A stretch of DNA of 64,000 nt from Georgenia sp. SYP-B2076 (GTDB lineage: Bacteria > Actinomycetota > Actinomycetes > Actinomycetales > Actinomycetaceae): positions 1 to 64,000 of the forward strand of contig NZ_RXOZ01000022.1 of NCBI RefSeq assembly GCF_003991205.1, read 5' to 3'. This document shows, piece by piece, positions 35,965 to 44,261 of this stretch (position 1 is its first letter; each line of letters begins with the position of its first letter). A program made the translations under genes and the position numbers. The notes below the pieces were generated by a model. It was not told the origin of the DNA, searched no databases, and was given only the letters and a program-made list of their open reading frames with translations.

Positions 35965-37218
35965 GTGCCTGACACCGCTGACCACATCGATGACCTGACC
36001 GCCTTCCTCGCCGCCTCGCCCTCCTCCTACCACGCGGCCGCGGGGGCCGGACGCCGCCTCGAGGCGGCGGGGTTCGCGCGCCTGGACGAGATGGAGGACT
36101 GGCAGGGCGCCGGCCGGCACTACGTCCTCCGGGACGGCGCCGTCATCGCCTGGGCCAAGCCCGAGCGCGCGACCGCCGTCTCCCCGTTCCGCATCCTCGG
36201 CGCCCACACCGACTCCCCCGGCTTCAAGCTGAAGCCCCGGCCGACGATCAGGGCCCACGGGTGGCTGCAGGCCGGCGTCGAGGTCTACGGCGGGCCGCTG
36301 CTGAACTCCTGGCTCGACCGCGAGCTTGAGCTCGCCGGCCGGCTGGTCACCCGCGACGGTGCCGAGCACCTCGTGCGCACCGGGCCGTTCCTGCGGATCC
36401 CGCAGCTCGCGATCCACCTCGACCGCTCCGTCAACGACGGCCTCACGCTCGACCGGCAGCGGCACACGACCCCAGTGTTCGGCGTCGGCAGCCTGGGCGA
36501 CGTGCTCGACCGCCTCGCGGAGGCCGCGGGACTCCCCGCTGCCCAGGTGGCGGGCTACGACGTCCTGACGGCGGACACGCAGGCGCCGCGGCGGTTCGGG
36601 CAGGGCGACGAGCTCCTCGCGGCCGGGCGCATGGACAACCTCTCCTCCGTTCATGCCGGCCTCACCGCGCTGCTCGCCGCGCCGACGGACGGCGACCACG
36701 TGAGCGTGCTCGCGGCGTTCGACCACGAGGAGCTGGGCTCGGCGTCGCGCTCCGGCGCGAGCGGCCCGTTCCTGGCCGACGTGCTCGCCCGCGTCTCGGG
36801 CGGCACGACCCAGGAGCTGCTGCGCGCGTACGCCGGCTCCTGGTGCGTCTCGGCCGACACAGGGCACGGCGTCCACCCGAACTACCCCGAGCGGCACGAC
36901 CCGGTGAACGCGCCGATGCTCGGCGGTGGACCGCTGCTGAAGATCAACGCCAACCAGCGCTACGCCACCGACGCGCACGGCGCCGCGCTGTGGTCGCGGG
37001 CCTGCGAGCGCGCCGGGGTGCCGTGGCAGGAGTTCGTGTCGAACAACGCCGTCCCGTGCGGCTCGACGATCGGGCCCCTCACCGCCACCCGGCTGGGCAT
37101 CCGCACCGTGGACGTCGGCATCCCGCTCCTGTCGATGCACTCCGCGCGGGAGCTCGCGCACGTGGGCGACGTCGCCGCACTCGCCGGCGCGATCGTCGCC
37201 TTCTTCGCAGGCGCCTAG
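35965..37218 (+). CDS. M18-family aminopeptidase
   Basis: A 417-residue cytoplasmic zinc aminopeptidase of family M18 (aspartyl aminopeptidase type), removing acidic or neutral N-terminal residues from peptides. Metal-binding motifs are GAHTDSPGFKLKP (His and following Asp), the bridging Asp region AAGRMDNLSSVHA, FDHEELGSASRSGA with the catalytic Glu pair, SADTGHGVHPNYPERHD, and the C-terminal MHSARELAHVGD His. All expected motifs are intact. GTG 35965 is preferred; GTG-like upstream starts to 35932 add a basic, cysteine-containing stretch and are less likely. Confidence 0.92.
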   Translation: MPDTADHIDDLTAFLAASPSSYHAAAGAGRRLEAAGFARLDEMEDWQGAGRHYVLRDGAVIAWAKPERATAVSPFRILGAHTDSPGFKLKPRPTIRAHGWLQAGVEVYGGPLLNSWLDRELELAGRLVTRDGAEHLVRTGPFLRIPQLAIHLDRSVNDGLTLDRQRHTTPVFGVGSLGDVLDRLAEAAGLPAAQVAGYDVLTADTQAPRRFGQGDELLAAGRMDNLSSVHAGLTALLAAPTDGDHVSVLAAFDHEELGSASRSGASGPFLADVLARVSGGTTQELLRAYAGSWCVSADTGHGVHPNYPERHDPVNAPMLGGGPLLKINANQRYATDAHGAALWSRACERAGVPWQEFVSNNAVPCGSTIGPLTATRLGIRTVDVGIPLLSMHSARELAHVGDVAALAGAIVAFFAGA

Positions 37219-37309
37219 AGCGGTCCGAACCCGGCCGGCACCTAGGACGGTCCGGGCCGCAGCGCGGACGCACGCGCCCAGACACGGGCTGACCTACCCC
37301 CTTGGCCTC

Positions 37310-37411
37310 ATGCAGGCCGTGCGCAGCGACCACGTCGTGCTGGGCGTGCGCCCGCGGGACATCCAGTCCGAGGTCTTCGGGCCGGACCTGTGGCTCGCTG
37401 ACTTCCGGTAA
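37310..37411 (+). pseudogene. possible C-terminal remnant of a sugar ABC ATPase
   Basis: A 33-codon frame reads MQAVRSDHVVLGVRPRDIQS followed by EVFGPDLWLADFR. The VLGVRPRDI wording resembles the TOBE region of MsmX/UgpC-type ATPases (VLGIRPEDI). No Walker motifs or other ATPase parts lie upstream, where the M18 gene ends. It is either a decayed fragment or a chance frame. Confidence 0.3.
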
Positions 37412-37490
37412 CACCCCGCGGCCGGCCGGCGGCCGCGAGGCAGCAGAAGATGCCCCATCCACACCCCTGGACTGAGGCGAACAACTGTTC

Positions 37491-37496
37491 GATAAT
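37491..37496 (+). promoter_or_regulatory. -10 box of leaderless transcript
   Basis: GATAAT is followed by six bases (GAGTGT) and a GTG at 37503. This is one of the closest -10 matches in the window. Confidence 0.45.
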
Positions 37497-37502
37497 GAGT
37501 GT

Positions 37503-37526
37503 GTGAACGCGATGGGTGACCGTTGA
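37503..37526 (+). CDS. seven-codon mini-ORF, or displaced start of the next gene
   Basis: GTG 37503 starts MNAMGDR and stops at TGA 37524-37526, which overlaps the TTG start of the next frame (TTGA). Its position six bases after the -10 box makes it the expected start of a leaderless mRNA. Either it is a translationally coupled leader, or one base is missing or extra here and MNAMGDR is the real N-terminus of the next protein. Confidence 0.35.
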   Translation: MNAMGDR

Positions 37527-37750
37527 CCGCCACCGCACCTGAGCACACCGACCTCGTGGCCGCCGTCATCGAGGTGCAGCAGGCCTTGCTCACGATCGTC
37601 CCGCACCTCTCCCGGCGGGTGTCCGTGCGCGCCTTCGCCGACGACGACGGCCGGGAGCACGTCGGCGTCGACACCGGGTCCCTGGACCCGGACGCCGCCG
37701 AGACAGTCCGGCGCATCGTCGGCTACGTCGCGCGGCACCACGGCCACTGA
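37523..37750 (+). CDS. small hypothetical protein
   Basis: A 75-residue soluble protein beginning TATAPEHTDLVAAVIEVQQA, with an ALLTIVPHLSRRVSVRAF stretch, an acidic turn and a C-terminal helix (DAAETVRRIVGYVARHH). No domain recognised. The only start in this frame is TTG 37523, which overlaps the stop of the seven-codon frame behind the promoter; see that entry. Moderate confidence because the composition is protein-like and third-position GC is high. Confidence 0.55.
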   Translation: MTATAPEHTDLVAAVIEVQQALLTIVPHLSRRVSVRAFADDDGREHVGVDTGSLDPDAAETVRRIVGYVARHHGH

Positions 37751-37828
37751 CCCACCAGGGCACTTGCGGGCTCCCGGGGGCGCCTGCGCCGGTGGCGCAC
37801 CCGGCACCGGCCATGGACATTGACAGTC

Positions 37829-38761
37829 ATGGCGGCCTCCAGGGTGCGGGCCCTCGTCCCGCTGGTGCTGGGCGCGATGGCGTCCCAGGCGCTGCTGGTC
37901 GTGCTGGCGCCCACGATCGTGGCGATCGGCGCCGACCTGGGCGCCTCGGTCGCCACGGTGGGCCGGGCGCGCCCGGTCACCGCCGCGGTGTCCATCACCG
38001 CGTCGGTGGCGATCAGCGCGCGGGCCGACGCCGCCCGGGTCTCGCGGCTCCTGCTCGCCGGCTCGGCCGTGGCGGCCTGCGCGGCCGTGGCGGCGTCGCG
38101 GAGCACGACGTCCTTCCTCATCGCCCACGCCGTGGTGGGTCTCGCGTTCGCCCTCCTGCTCTCGGGTGCGTTCGCCGGCCTGGCCGCGTTCGCCCCGGAG
38201 CGCCGGGCGGCGGCCACCGGGTACGTGGCCTCGGCGAATGCGGCGGCATGGATCCTGGTCAACCCGCTCGCCGCGGCGCTGACCGAGCGGCTCTCGTGGC
38301 GGGCCGCCCAGGCGGTGCCCGCGGCCGTCGCGGCCGCCGTGATGGCGACGGCCCATCTCGCGACGCCCGTGCCGGCCGGGCGGTCCGCCACGGGGGTGCG
38401 GGCGCTCGTCACGGTGCCGCCCGCGCGGCGCTGGCTGGGCGCGGAGACCGTCGGGTACGCCGGCTGGACAGCGCTGCTGACCTTCGCCGGCGCGTACTTC
38501 ATCCAGCGCTTCGGCGTGCGGGAGTCCGCGGCGGGGTGGCTGCTGGCGGGCGGCGCGGCCGCCTACCTCGTGGCGTCCACGCGGTCCGGGGCGCTGGCCG
38601 GCCGGGTGCCCAGACGCCGCCTGGTGGTGGGTTCGGCGCTCGTCATGGCCGCGCTCCGGCCCCGGGTACGCGGCGCTCGGGCGGCGGGCTCGGCTCTCGC
38701 TCACCGCCCACACCCGGCCGGCGCTGAAGTACTGACCGTAGGGCACCTCGCCCGTGCCTGA
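37829..38761 (+). CDS. truncated MFS transporter
   Basis: A 310-residue MFS permease of the drug/proton antiporter type, where full-length members have about 390-400. Helices 1-9 can be followed: VRALVPLVLGAMASQALLVV at the start, FLIAHAVVGLAFALLLSGAF, APERRAAATGYVASANAAAW and WTALLTFAGAYFIQRFGVRE. After LVVGSALVMAAL the chain loses membrane character and becomes basic and proline-rich to the stop at 38761, so the last three helices are missing. ATG 37829 or TTG 37820 could start. Probably non-functional, or a frameshift near 38650 followed by deletion. Confidence 0.7.
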   Translation: MAASRVRALVPLVLGAMASQALLVVLAPTIVAIGADLGASVATVGRARPVTAAVSITASVAISARADAARVSRLLLAGSAVAACAAVAASRSTTSFLIAHAVVGLAFALLLSGAFAGLAAFAPERRAAATGYVASANAAAWILVNPLAAALTERLSWRAAQAVPAAVAAAVMATAHLATPVPAGRSATGVRALVTVPPARRWLGAETVGYAGWTALLTFAGAYFIQRFGVRESAAGWLLAGGAAAYLVASTRSGALAGRVPRRRLVVGSALVMAALRPRVRGARAAGSALAHRPHPAGAEVLTVGHLARA

Positions 38762-38939
38762 CGGAACCACAACGGCTTCCGGTCAGCCGGCGCCGCCCCG
38801 CCCGTGACCGCCACGACGGCGGCCCAGTCGTGGGGCCGCACCGCCGCGGGCTGTGTAGGAGGAGCTCGGGCGTGGAAACCCTCACGCGGGCCGGAGCGCC
38901 GCGGATAGTGTTCCTCCCGACAACAGAGAGGCACTCCAG

Positions 38940-39581
38940 ATGACACAGGCGCAGACCCCCACCGCTGACGCGGCCGCGCCCGCCCGCCGCGGCCCCGGAC
39001 GTCCCCGGCGCGCGGACACCGAGGAGCGGTGCTATCTCGCGGTGCTCGAGCTGTTCGGCCAGAAGGGCTGGTCCGGGCTGAGCCTCGACGCCGTCGCCCA
39101 TCACGCCGGGATCGGGAAGTCAGCGGTCTACCTGCGCTGGAAGGACAAGCGCGCCCTCCTCCTGGACGCGATCCGGGACATGGAGTCACGCCACGTCAAC
39201 CCCACGCAGGAGGGACTCGACCTGCGGGAGTATCTCATCGCCTACACGCGCGCCCGGGCGGAGCTCTACCTCGGCGAGCACGGCGCGGCCATGGCGAACA
39301 TCTTCTCGGCCGCGTTCAGCAACCCGGTGGACTTCACCGAGATCCGCGGCGAGATCATCGACAGCGGGGTGCTGGCCCTGTCGGGCCGGATCGACCAGGC
39401 CATCATCGACGGCGAGCTTCCGCCCGGAACCTCACCGAACCTGCTGCTCAACGCGATCGAGGGTGGAGTGCTCTTCCACGTCATCCTCGCGCCTCCGACC
39501 ACGCACGGGGAGCTGCGCGCCGAGCTCGAGCAGTACGTCACCGACCTCGTCGAGATGGTCCTGCGGGGTCTGTCCGCATAA
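38940..39581 (+). CDS. TetR/AcrR-family regulator
   Basis: A 213-residue repressor-type protein. A disordered Ala-rich start leads to RRGPGRPRRADTEER and the TetR helix-turn-helix (GWSGLSLDAVAHHAGIGKSA then VYLRWKDKRALLLDAI) at about 35-85. The ligand-binding C-terminal helices contain AFSNPVDFTEIRGEIIDSGV and an LLNAIEGGVLFHVILAPP stretch. Its target is unknown; the truncated MFS gene upstream may once have been its partner. ATG 38940 follows AGAGAGGCACTCCAG. Confidence 0.88.
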   Translation: MTQAQTPTADAAAPARRGPGRPRRADTEERCYLAVLELFGQKGWSGLSLDAVAHHAGIGKSAVYLRWKDKRALLLDAIRDMESRHVNPTQEGLDLREYLIAYTRARAELYLGEHGAAMANIFSAAFSNPVDFTEIRGEIIDSGVLALSGRIDQAIIDGELPPGTSPNLLLNAIEGGVLFHVILAPPTTHGELRAELEQYVTDLVEMVLRGLSA

Positions 39582-39774
39582 CGCCGCCCGCGTGGTGGGC
39601 GCCGCGGCGAACGTCAGGGGCGCCTGCCCCACCCCCGGCGCGAGGCAGGGACGGGGCTGGCTCGCGCCCTGACCGCGGGCCGCCCGGTCCCCATCGACGT
39701 TGTCCGTAACCGGTGCGCCGGGCAGCCCCCGACGCGCTGCGCACCCCTATCAGCGCATTTTCGATTCAGCTCTT

Positions 39775-39792
39775 CCGTGATCCATATCACGG
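39775..39792. promoter_or_regulatory. Crp/GlxR-type operator upstream of whiB
   Basis: CCGTGATCCATATCACGG contains GTGA-N6-TCAC, the core of the cAMP-receptor-protein site, in seven-base perfect arms. It lies 77 bases before the WhiB start. In M. tuberculosis whiB1 is controlled by the Crp protein Rv3676, so the pairing of site and gene is meaningful. Confidence 0.65.
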
Positions 39793-39868
39793 GGGTTACC
39801 GTCAGCTGTCGAAAGAGGTCACGCACCCGCGCCGCCTCGCGGAGGCACCATCATCAGGAGGGCCGGCA

Positions 39869-40192
39869 ATGCTTGCAGACCAGTCGTGGGCGGCACAGGC
39901 AGCCTGTGCGCAAACCGAGCCCGATGCCCTGTTCGTCCGCGGCGCGGCGCAGCGCTCGGCCCGGGCCGTGTGCTCTGCGTGCCCCGTGCGCGCGGAGTGC
40001 TTGGCCGACGCGCTGGACTCCGCGACCGAGTTCGGCGTGTGGGGTGGCCTGACCGAACGGGAGCGCCGGGCGCTGCTGCGCCGCTACCCGCAGGTCGACG
40101 ACTGGGCGACCTGGCTCGGGCAGCAGAACGAGGAGGTCGACGCCGTCCTGCTCGGTGGGCGCACAGGGCGGCGGTCCGCCGTCACCGCCTGA
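39869..40192 (+). CDS. WhiB-family iron-sulfur transcription factor
   Basis: A 107-residue WhiB-like regulator. The four cluster-binding cysteines are visible: the first in AACAQTEPDALF and the others in VCSACPVRAEC. They are followed by the hallmark turn GVWGGLTERERRALLRR, the DNA- or sigma-binding region. A 30-residue acidic and basic tail follows. ATG 39869 has CAGGAGG upstream; an open frame extends back to 39713 but crosses the promoter. It closely resembles the second WhiB gene at 49411-49719. Crp-like control is suggested by the operator upstream. Confidence 0.94.
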   Translation: MLADQSWAAQAACAQTEPDALFVRGAAQRSARAVCSACPVRAECLADALDSATEFGVWGGLTERERRALLRRYPQVDDWATWLGQQNEEVDAVLLGGRTGRRSAVTA

Positions 40193-40196
40193 GCCG

Positions 40197-40865
40197 TCAG
40201 GGCTCGAACCGATAGCCCACCCCCGGCTCGGTGAGCAGGTGGCGCGGGGCGGAGGGATGGTCCTCGAGCTTGCGGCGCAGCTGGGCCATGTACACGCGGA
40301 GGTAGTTCGTCTCGTCCGCGTACTGCGGCCCCCAGACCGCCTGGAGGAGGTCCCGCTGGGTGACCAGGGCACCGCGGGCGCGCAGCAGCACCTCCAGCAC
40401 CCGCCATTCCGTGGGCGTGAGGTGCACGGCCGCGCCAGCGCGGTCCACGCGCCGCGCCGCGAGGTCGATCACGACGGACCCCGCGCGGACCACGGCCGGC
40501 ACCGGGTCCGCGCGTCGCAGGGCCGCCCGCACCCGGGCGAGGAGCTCGTCCATGCCGAACGGCTTGGTGACGTAGTCGTCCGCGCCGGCGTCCAGGGCGG
40601 CCACCTTGTCCTCCTGCGCGTCCCGGGCGGACAGGACGAGGATCGGCACCGAGGACCAGGCGCGCAGCGCCCGCACGACGTCCACGCCGTCCATGTCCGG
40701 CAGTCCGAGGTCCACGATGACGACCTGCGGGGACGTCGCCCTGGCCAGCTCCGCCGCGCTCGCACCCCGCTCCGTCGACCCCACGTCGAAGCCCCGGGCG
40801 CCCAGGCTGATGGACAGCGTGCGGACGAGGGCTGGGTCGTCGTCCACGACCAGCACCCTCGTCAT
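40197..40865 (-). CDS. KdpE-like OmpR-family response regulator
   Basis: A 222-residue two-component regulator. The receiver domain has acidic pocket DDD at 8-10, phospho-acceptor D52 (VDLGLPD) and K101 (TKPFG). The winged-helix output domain follows with LTPTEWRVLEVLLRARG and the YADETNYLRVYMAQLRRKLE stretch, a wording typical of KdpE. It overlaps the kinase gene by 4 bases (ATGA). With the KdpD-like kinase and the divergent potassium-type permease, a role in potassium homeostasis is inferred. It ends 4 bases from the WhiB stop, convergent. Confidence 0.92.
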   Translation of the reverse strand: MTRVLVVDDDPALVRTLSISLGARGFDVGSTERGASAAELARATSPQVVIVDLGLPDMDGVDVVRALRAWSSVPILVLSARDAQEDKVAALDAGADDYVTKPFGMDELLARVRAALRRADPVPAVVRAGSVVIDLAARRVDRAGAAVHLTPTEWRVLEVLLRARGALVTQRDLLQAVWGPQYADETNYLRVYMAQLRRKLEDHPSAPRHLLTEPGVGYRFEP

Positions 40866-41992
40866 GACGTCGCCAGCGGAAGGTCGACGGTCATGGTGAG
40901 TCCTCCGCCCGGCGTGGTCGACGGCGTGATGCCGGCCCCCATCGCCTCGGCGAAGCCGTGGGCGATGGCCAGCCCGAGCCCGACGTGCGAGCCGCGCTCG
41001 CGGTCGTCCCGGCGCTGGAACGGCACGAACATCCCGTCCCGCCGGTCGAGGGGCACGCCGGGGCCATGATCGACCACGAGCAGCCGGGCACGCCCGCCCC
41101 GGCCTCCCCCACCGGTCACCTCGGCGCTGATCTCTACCGGCGCCCCCGCCGGGCTGAACCGCACGGCGTTCTCGACGAGGTTGTCGACGACCCGCTCCAG
41201 CAGCGCCGCATCGGTGAGGACCAGCGGCAGGTCGTCGGGAATGCTGGTCCGCACCGCCGCGGCCCGCTCCGCCAGCAGGGCCCGGGACACCACCTCGTCG
41301 AGACCCACCGGCGCGAGGTGGACGGTGAGCGCGTCGGAGCGCAGACGGGTCATGTCGAGCAGGTTGGTGATCACCCGGCTCAGCCGGTCAATCGACTCCT
41401 CGATCGTGGCCAGGAGGTCGGCGCGCTCGTCCGCGCGCAGCTCGACGTCGTCCTGGCGCAGGGCGCTCACCGCGGCCTTCGCGCCGGCCAGCGGCGTGCG
41501 CAGGTCGTGCCCCACGGCTGCGAGGAGCGCGGAGCGGACACGGTCGACGGCGGCCAGCTCTCGTGTCCGGGCGGCCTGCGCGGCAAGCTGCTCCCGGTGG
41601 GCGACGCGGTCCCTCGCCGCCAGCTCGACGGTGGCGCTCACGATGGCCGCCACGACGACGAACACGAGCAGGTCGACGACGCTGTCACGCCGGGCGACGG
41701 CGAGCGTGTGGTACGGCGGGGTGAGGAACCAGTTGGCCAGCCCGAAGGACAGGCCGCCCGCCAGCAGCCCGGGCGCCAGCCCACCCACGGCCGCGATCAC
41801 CACCACGACAAGCAGGTACAGCAGGAGGAGGCTGCCGAGCGCGAGCTCGCCGCGAGCGCCCACCAGCGCCGCCGTCGTGAAGGGCAGGCCGGCCAGGACG
41901 AGGACGAGGGCGGTGAGGCGCCGGGCCGGGGAGACACCCGACGGCGCGCGGTGCCGGCGCACCGGCGACCGTCCCGACCCTCGATCTGACAC
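40862..41992 (-). CDS. short KdpD-like sensor histidine kinase
   Basis: A 376-residue kinase corresponding to the C-terminal half of KdpD. It lacks the N-terminal KdpD/USP sensor domains of full-length KdpD (about 850-900 residues). Four helices at about 28-125 match the DUF4118 membrane domain, including [14 protein letters not shown]. The dimerisation helix carries the phospho-accepting H162 in [13 protein letters not shown]; the N, G1 and G2 boxes of the ATPase are [19 protein letters not shown] and [16 protein letters not shown] 41992. First gene of the two-gene operon. Confidence 0.92.
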   Translation of the reverse strand: MSDRGSGRSPVRRHRAPSGVSPARRLTALVLVLAGLPFTTAALVGARGELALGSLLLLYLLVVVVIAAVGGLAPGLLAGGLSFGLANWFLTPPYHTLAVARRDSVVDLLVFVVVAAIVSATVELAARDRVAHREQLAAQAARTRELAAVDRVRSALLAAVGHDLRTPLAGAKAAVSALRQDDVELRADERADLLATIEESIDRLSRVITNLLDMTRLRSDALTVHLAPVGLDEVVSRALLAERAAAVRTSIPDDLPLVLTDAALLERVVDNLVENAVRFSPAGAPVEISAEVTGGGGRGGRARLLVVDHGPGVPLDRRDGMFVPFQRRDDRERGSHVGLGLAIAHGFAEAMGAGITPSTTPGGGLTMTVDLPLATS

Positions 41993-42036
41993 CTCACCAG
42001 CGTGGCACAGCGGGCCGGGCCGGCCGCCGGCCAGTC

Positions 42037-42053
42037 TTAACGAAATCCTGACG
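42037..42053. promoter_or_regulatory. direct-repeat OmpR-type box between kdpD-like and permease genes
   Basis: TTAACG (42037) and CTGACG (42048) form an imperfect direct repeat of 11-base period, the helical spacing used by OmpR-family regulators. It lies in the divergent intergenic region, so binding of the KdpE-like protein there could control both directions. Confidence 0.4.
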
Positions 42054-42119
42054 CGCCCGGCGCCCCTCCCCGGGCGCCGGCGAGGTGGGTGCTCCTTACG
42101 CTCGAATGCGCCATCCGCC

Positions 42120-42171
42120 GTCGAGGGTGGTCCTCATGCAGATGAGTCGAGGGCGGTGCTCATGCAGGTGA
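42120..42171. repeat. tandem 26-base duplication upstream of the permease
   Basis: Two adjacent 26-base copies beginning GTCGAGGGTGGTCCTCATGC and GTCGAGGGCGGTGCTCATGC differ at three positions. Each contains an ATG and a purine-rich stretch. They sit in the 5' region of the permease gene and have no clear role. Confidence 0.7.
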
Positions 42172-42251
42172 GGCGACAGAGGTGGCGGGCGCCAAGGGCC
42201 GGGGCCTCGGCTGACGGCTCAGCGTGGGGGGTCCCGTGGCCGAGAGAAGCG

Positions 42252-44234
42252 ATGGACGGCCCTGAGGTGCTGGCCGTGCCGGAGGCCGTGGCGCGCCCCG
42301 CGCGCCCGGCGGCACCCGCCGGGCGCCTGGCCCGCTGGCTGCTGGAGCACCGGGTCCAGCCGGTCGGCCCGGGGGCGGCAGAGGAGCACGCGACGCCGCA
42401 GGCGTGGTGGAAGGTCATGTGCCTGACCGGTGTCGACTACTTCTCCACCCTGGCGTACCTGCCCGGCATCGCGGCCCTGGTCGCGGGCGCGCTCTCGCCG
42501 GTGGCGACGCTCCTCATCGTGGCGCTGACGCTGCTCGGCATGCTGCCGATGTACCGACGCGTGGCCCGGGAGAGCCCGCACGGCCAGGGCTCGGTGGCGA
42601 TGCTGGAGCACCTCCTGCCGTTCTGGCGCGGCAAGGCCTTCGTGCTGGTGCTCCTCGGGTTCGTCGTCACGTCGTGGATCATCACGATCACCCTGTCGGC
42701 CGCGGACGCCTCCGTGCACGTCCTGGAGAGCCCGTTCTTCCCCGCCGCGCTCCACGGGCACGCGGTCGCCCTGACGACGTTCCTCCTGCTCGTCCTGGGC
42801 GGCGTGTTCCTGATGGGGTTCAGCGAGGCGGTGAGCGTGGCCATCCCGCTCGTCGCCGTCTTCCTGGCCCTGAACGCCGTGGTGGTGGTGGACGGCCTGG
42901 CGGCGATCTTCACGGGTGGTGGGACGTGGTCCGCGTGGTGGGACGCGGTGACCGCCGGGCGGGGCGGGATCACGGGCATCGTCGGGCCCGCGGTCCTCGC
43001 CTTCCCCCTGCTCGTGCTCGGGCTGTCCGGGTTCGAGACCGGCGTCAGCATGATGCCGCTCGTGGCGGCCACGGGGAGGAACCCCGAGGAGCGTCTTCGC
43101 TCGCGGATCCGCAACACCCGCAAGCTGCTCGCCGGGGCGGCGCTGATCATGTCGGTGTACCTGATCAGCACGAGCTTCGTGACCGCCGTCCTGATTCCCC
43201 CGCAGGAGTTCCAGGCCGGCGGGCAGGCCAACGGGCGCGCCCTCGCCTACCTGGCCCACGCCCGGTTCGGGGAGGCGTTCGGCACGGCCTACGACATCAG
43301 CACGATCCTGATCCTGTGGTTCGCGGGGGCGTCGGCCATGGCCGGGCTGATCAACATCGTCCCGCGCTACCTGCCCTCGTACGGCATGGCCCCGGAGTGG
43401 GGGCGCGCGGTGCGCCCCGTGGTCCTGGTCTACACCGCGATCGCCATCGTCATCACGCTCGCGTTCCGGGCCGACGTCAACGCCCAGGCCGGCGCCTACG
43501 CCACCGGCATCCTCGCCATGATGGTCTCCGGCGCCGTCGCGGTGACCCTCTCCGCCGTCCGCCACCGCCAGCGCGGGGCGGCCACCGGCTTCGGCATCCT
43601 CGCGCTGATCCTCGTCTACGCCCTCGTCGCGAACGTCATCGAGAAGCCGGACGGCATCGCCATCTCGGCGATGTTCATCCTCGGCATCGTCGTCGTCTCA
43701 CTCGTCTCCCGGGTCTCGCGCACCACCGAGCTGCGCGTGGAGCGGATCGAGTTCGACCAGCAGGCGCGGCGGTTCATCAACGACTCCCTGCGCCAGGACC
43801 GCGCCCTGAACATCATCGCGAACAAGCGCCAGGCGGGCGACGGGGCCGAGTACGCCACCAAGGAGCTCGAGCAGCGCGGGATGAACCCCGTCCCCGGCGT
43901 CGCCTCGGTGCTGTTCCTCGAGGTCGAGATCGACGACCCGTCCCGCTTCAGCGAGGTCCTGCACGTGCGCGGCGTGGAGGTCGAGGGCTATCGCGTCCTG
44001 CGACTGGCCAGCCCGGCAGCGCCCAACGCGATCGCGGCGGTGCTGCTGGCGCTCCGGGACGCCACCGGGATCCGTCCCCACTGCTACTTCGAGTGGTCCG
44101 AGGGCTCACCGCTGCTGCACCTCTTCCGCTACCTCCTCCTCGGCCAGGGCGACACCCCGCCCGTGGTCCGGGAGATCATCCGCAAGGTCGAGCCGGACCC
44201 GGCGCGGCGGCCGGGCATCCACGTGGGCGGGTGA
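42252..44234 (+). CDS. APC-family permease with cytoplasmic domain (KimA-like potassium importer)
   Basis: A 660-residue amino-acid-polyamine-organocation superfamily protein. A polar N-terminus precedes about twelve helices from residue 65 to 490, including the [20 protein letters not shown] and [20 protein letters not shown] stretches. A C-terminal cytoplasmic domain of about 170 residues follows ([40 protein letters not shown]). Size and layout match the Bacillus KimA (YdaO) high-affinity potassium-proton importer. The divergent KdpDE-like pair supports potassium. ATG 42252 follows GAGAGAAGCG; longer open frame upstream crosses the tandem repeat and is not protein-like. Confidence 0.85.
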   Translation: MDGPEVLAVPEAVARPARPAAPAGRLARWLLEHRVQPVGPGAAEEHATPQAWWKVMCLTGVDYFSTLAYLPGIAALVAGALSPVATLLIVALTLLGMLPMYRRVARESPHGQGSVAMLEHLLPFWRGKAFVLVLLGFVVTSWIITITLSAADASVHVLESPFFPAALHGHAVALTTFLLLVLGGVFLMGFSEAVSVAIPLVAVFLALNAVVVVDGLAAIFTGGGTWSAWWDAVTAGRGGITGIVGPAVLAFPLLVLGLSGFETGVSMMPLVAATGRNPEERLRSRIRNTRKLLAGAALIMSVYLISTSFVTAVLIPPQEFQAGGQANGRALAYLAHARFGEAFGTAYDISTILILWFAGASAMAGLINIVPRYLPSYGMAPEWGRAVRPVVLVYTAIAIVITLAFRADVNAQAGAYATGILAMMVSGAVAVTLSAVRHRQRGAATGFGILALILVYALVANVIEKPDGIAISAMFILGIVVVSLVSRVSRTTELRVERIEFDQQARRFINDSLRQDRALNIIANKRQAGDGAEYATKELEQRGMNPVPGVASVLFLEVEIDDPSRFSEVLHVRGVEVEGYRVLRLASPAAPNAIAAVLLALRDATGIRPHCYFEWSEGSPLLHLFRYLLLGQGDTPPVVREIIRKVEPDPARRPGIHVGG

Positions 44235-44254
44235 GCCGTACCGGGCGCCCACGT
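44221..44254. terminator. hairpin between convergent genes
   Basis: ACGTGGGCG (44221-44229) and CGCCCACGT (44246-44254) pair perfectly over 9 bp, spanning the stop codon of the permease and lying just before the end of the convergent SAM-hydrolase-like gene. Confidence 0.5.
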
Positions 44255-44261
44255 CCCGCGC

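Noticed and set aside
41181-42251. Upstream extension of the permease frame
   Set aside because: It crosses the divergent kinase gene and the intergenic tandem repeat; not protein-like.
41993-42251. ydaO (c-di-AMP) riboswitch upstream of the KimA-like gene
   Set aside because: Looked for because Bacillus kimA has one; the conserved riboswitch core was not recognisable by eye.
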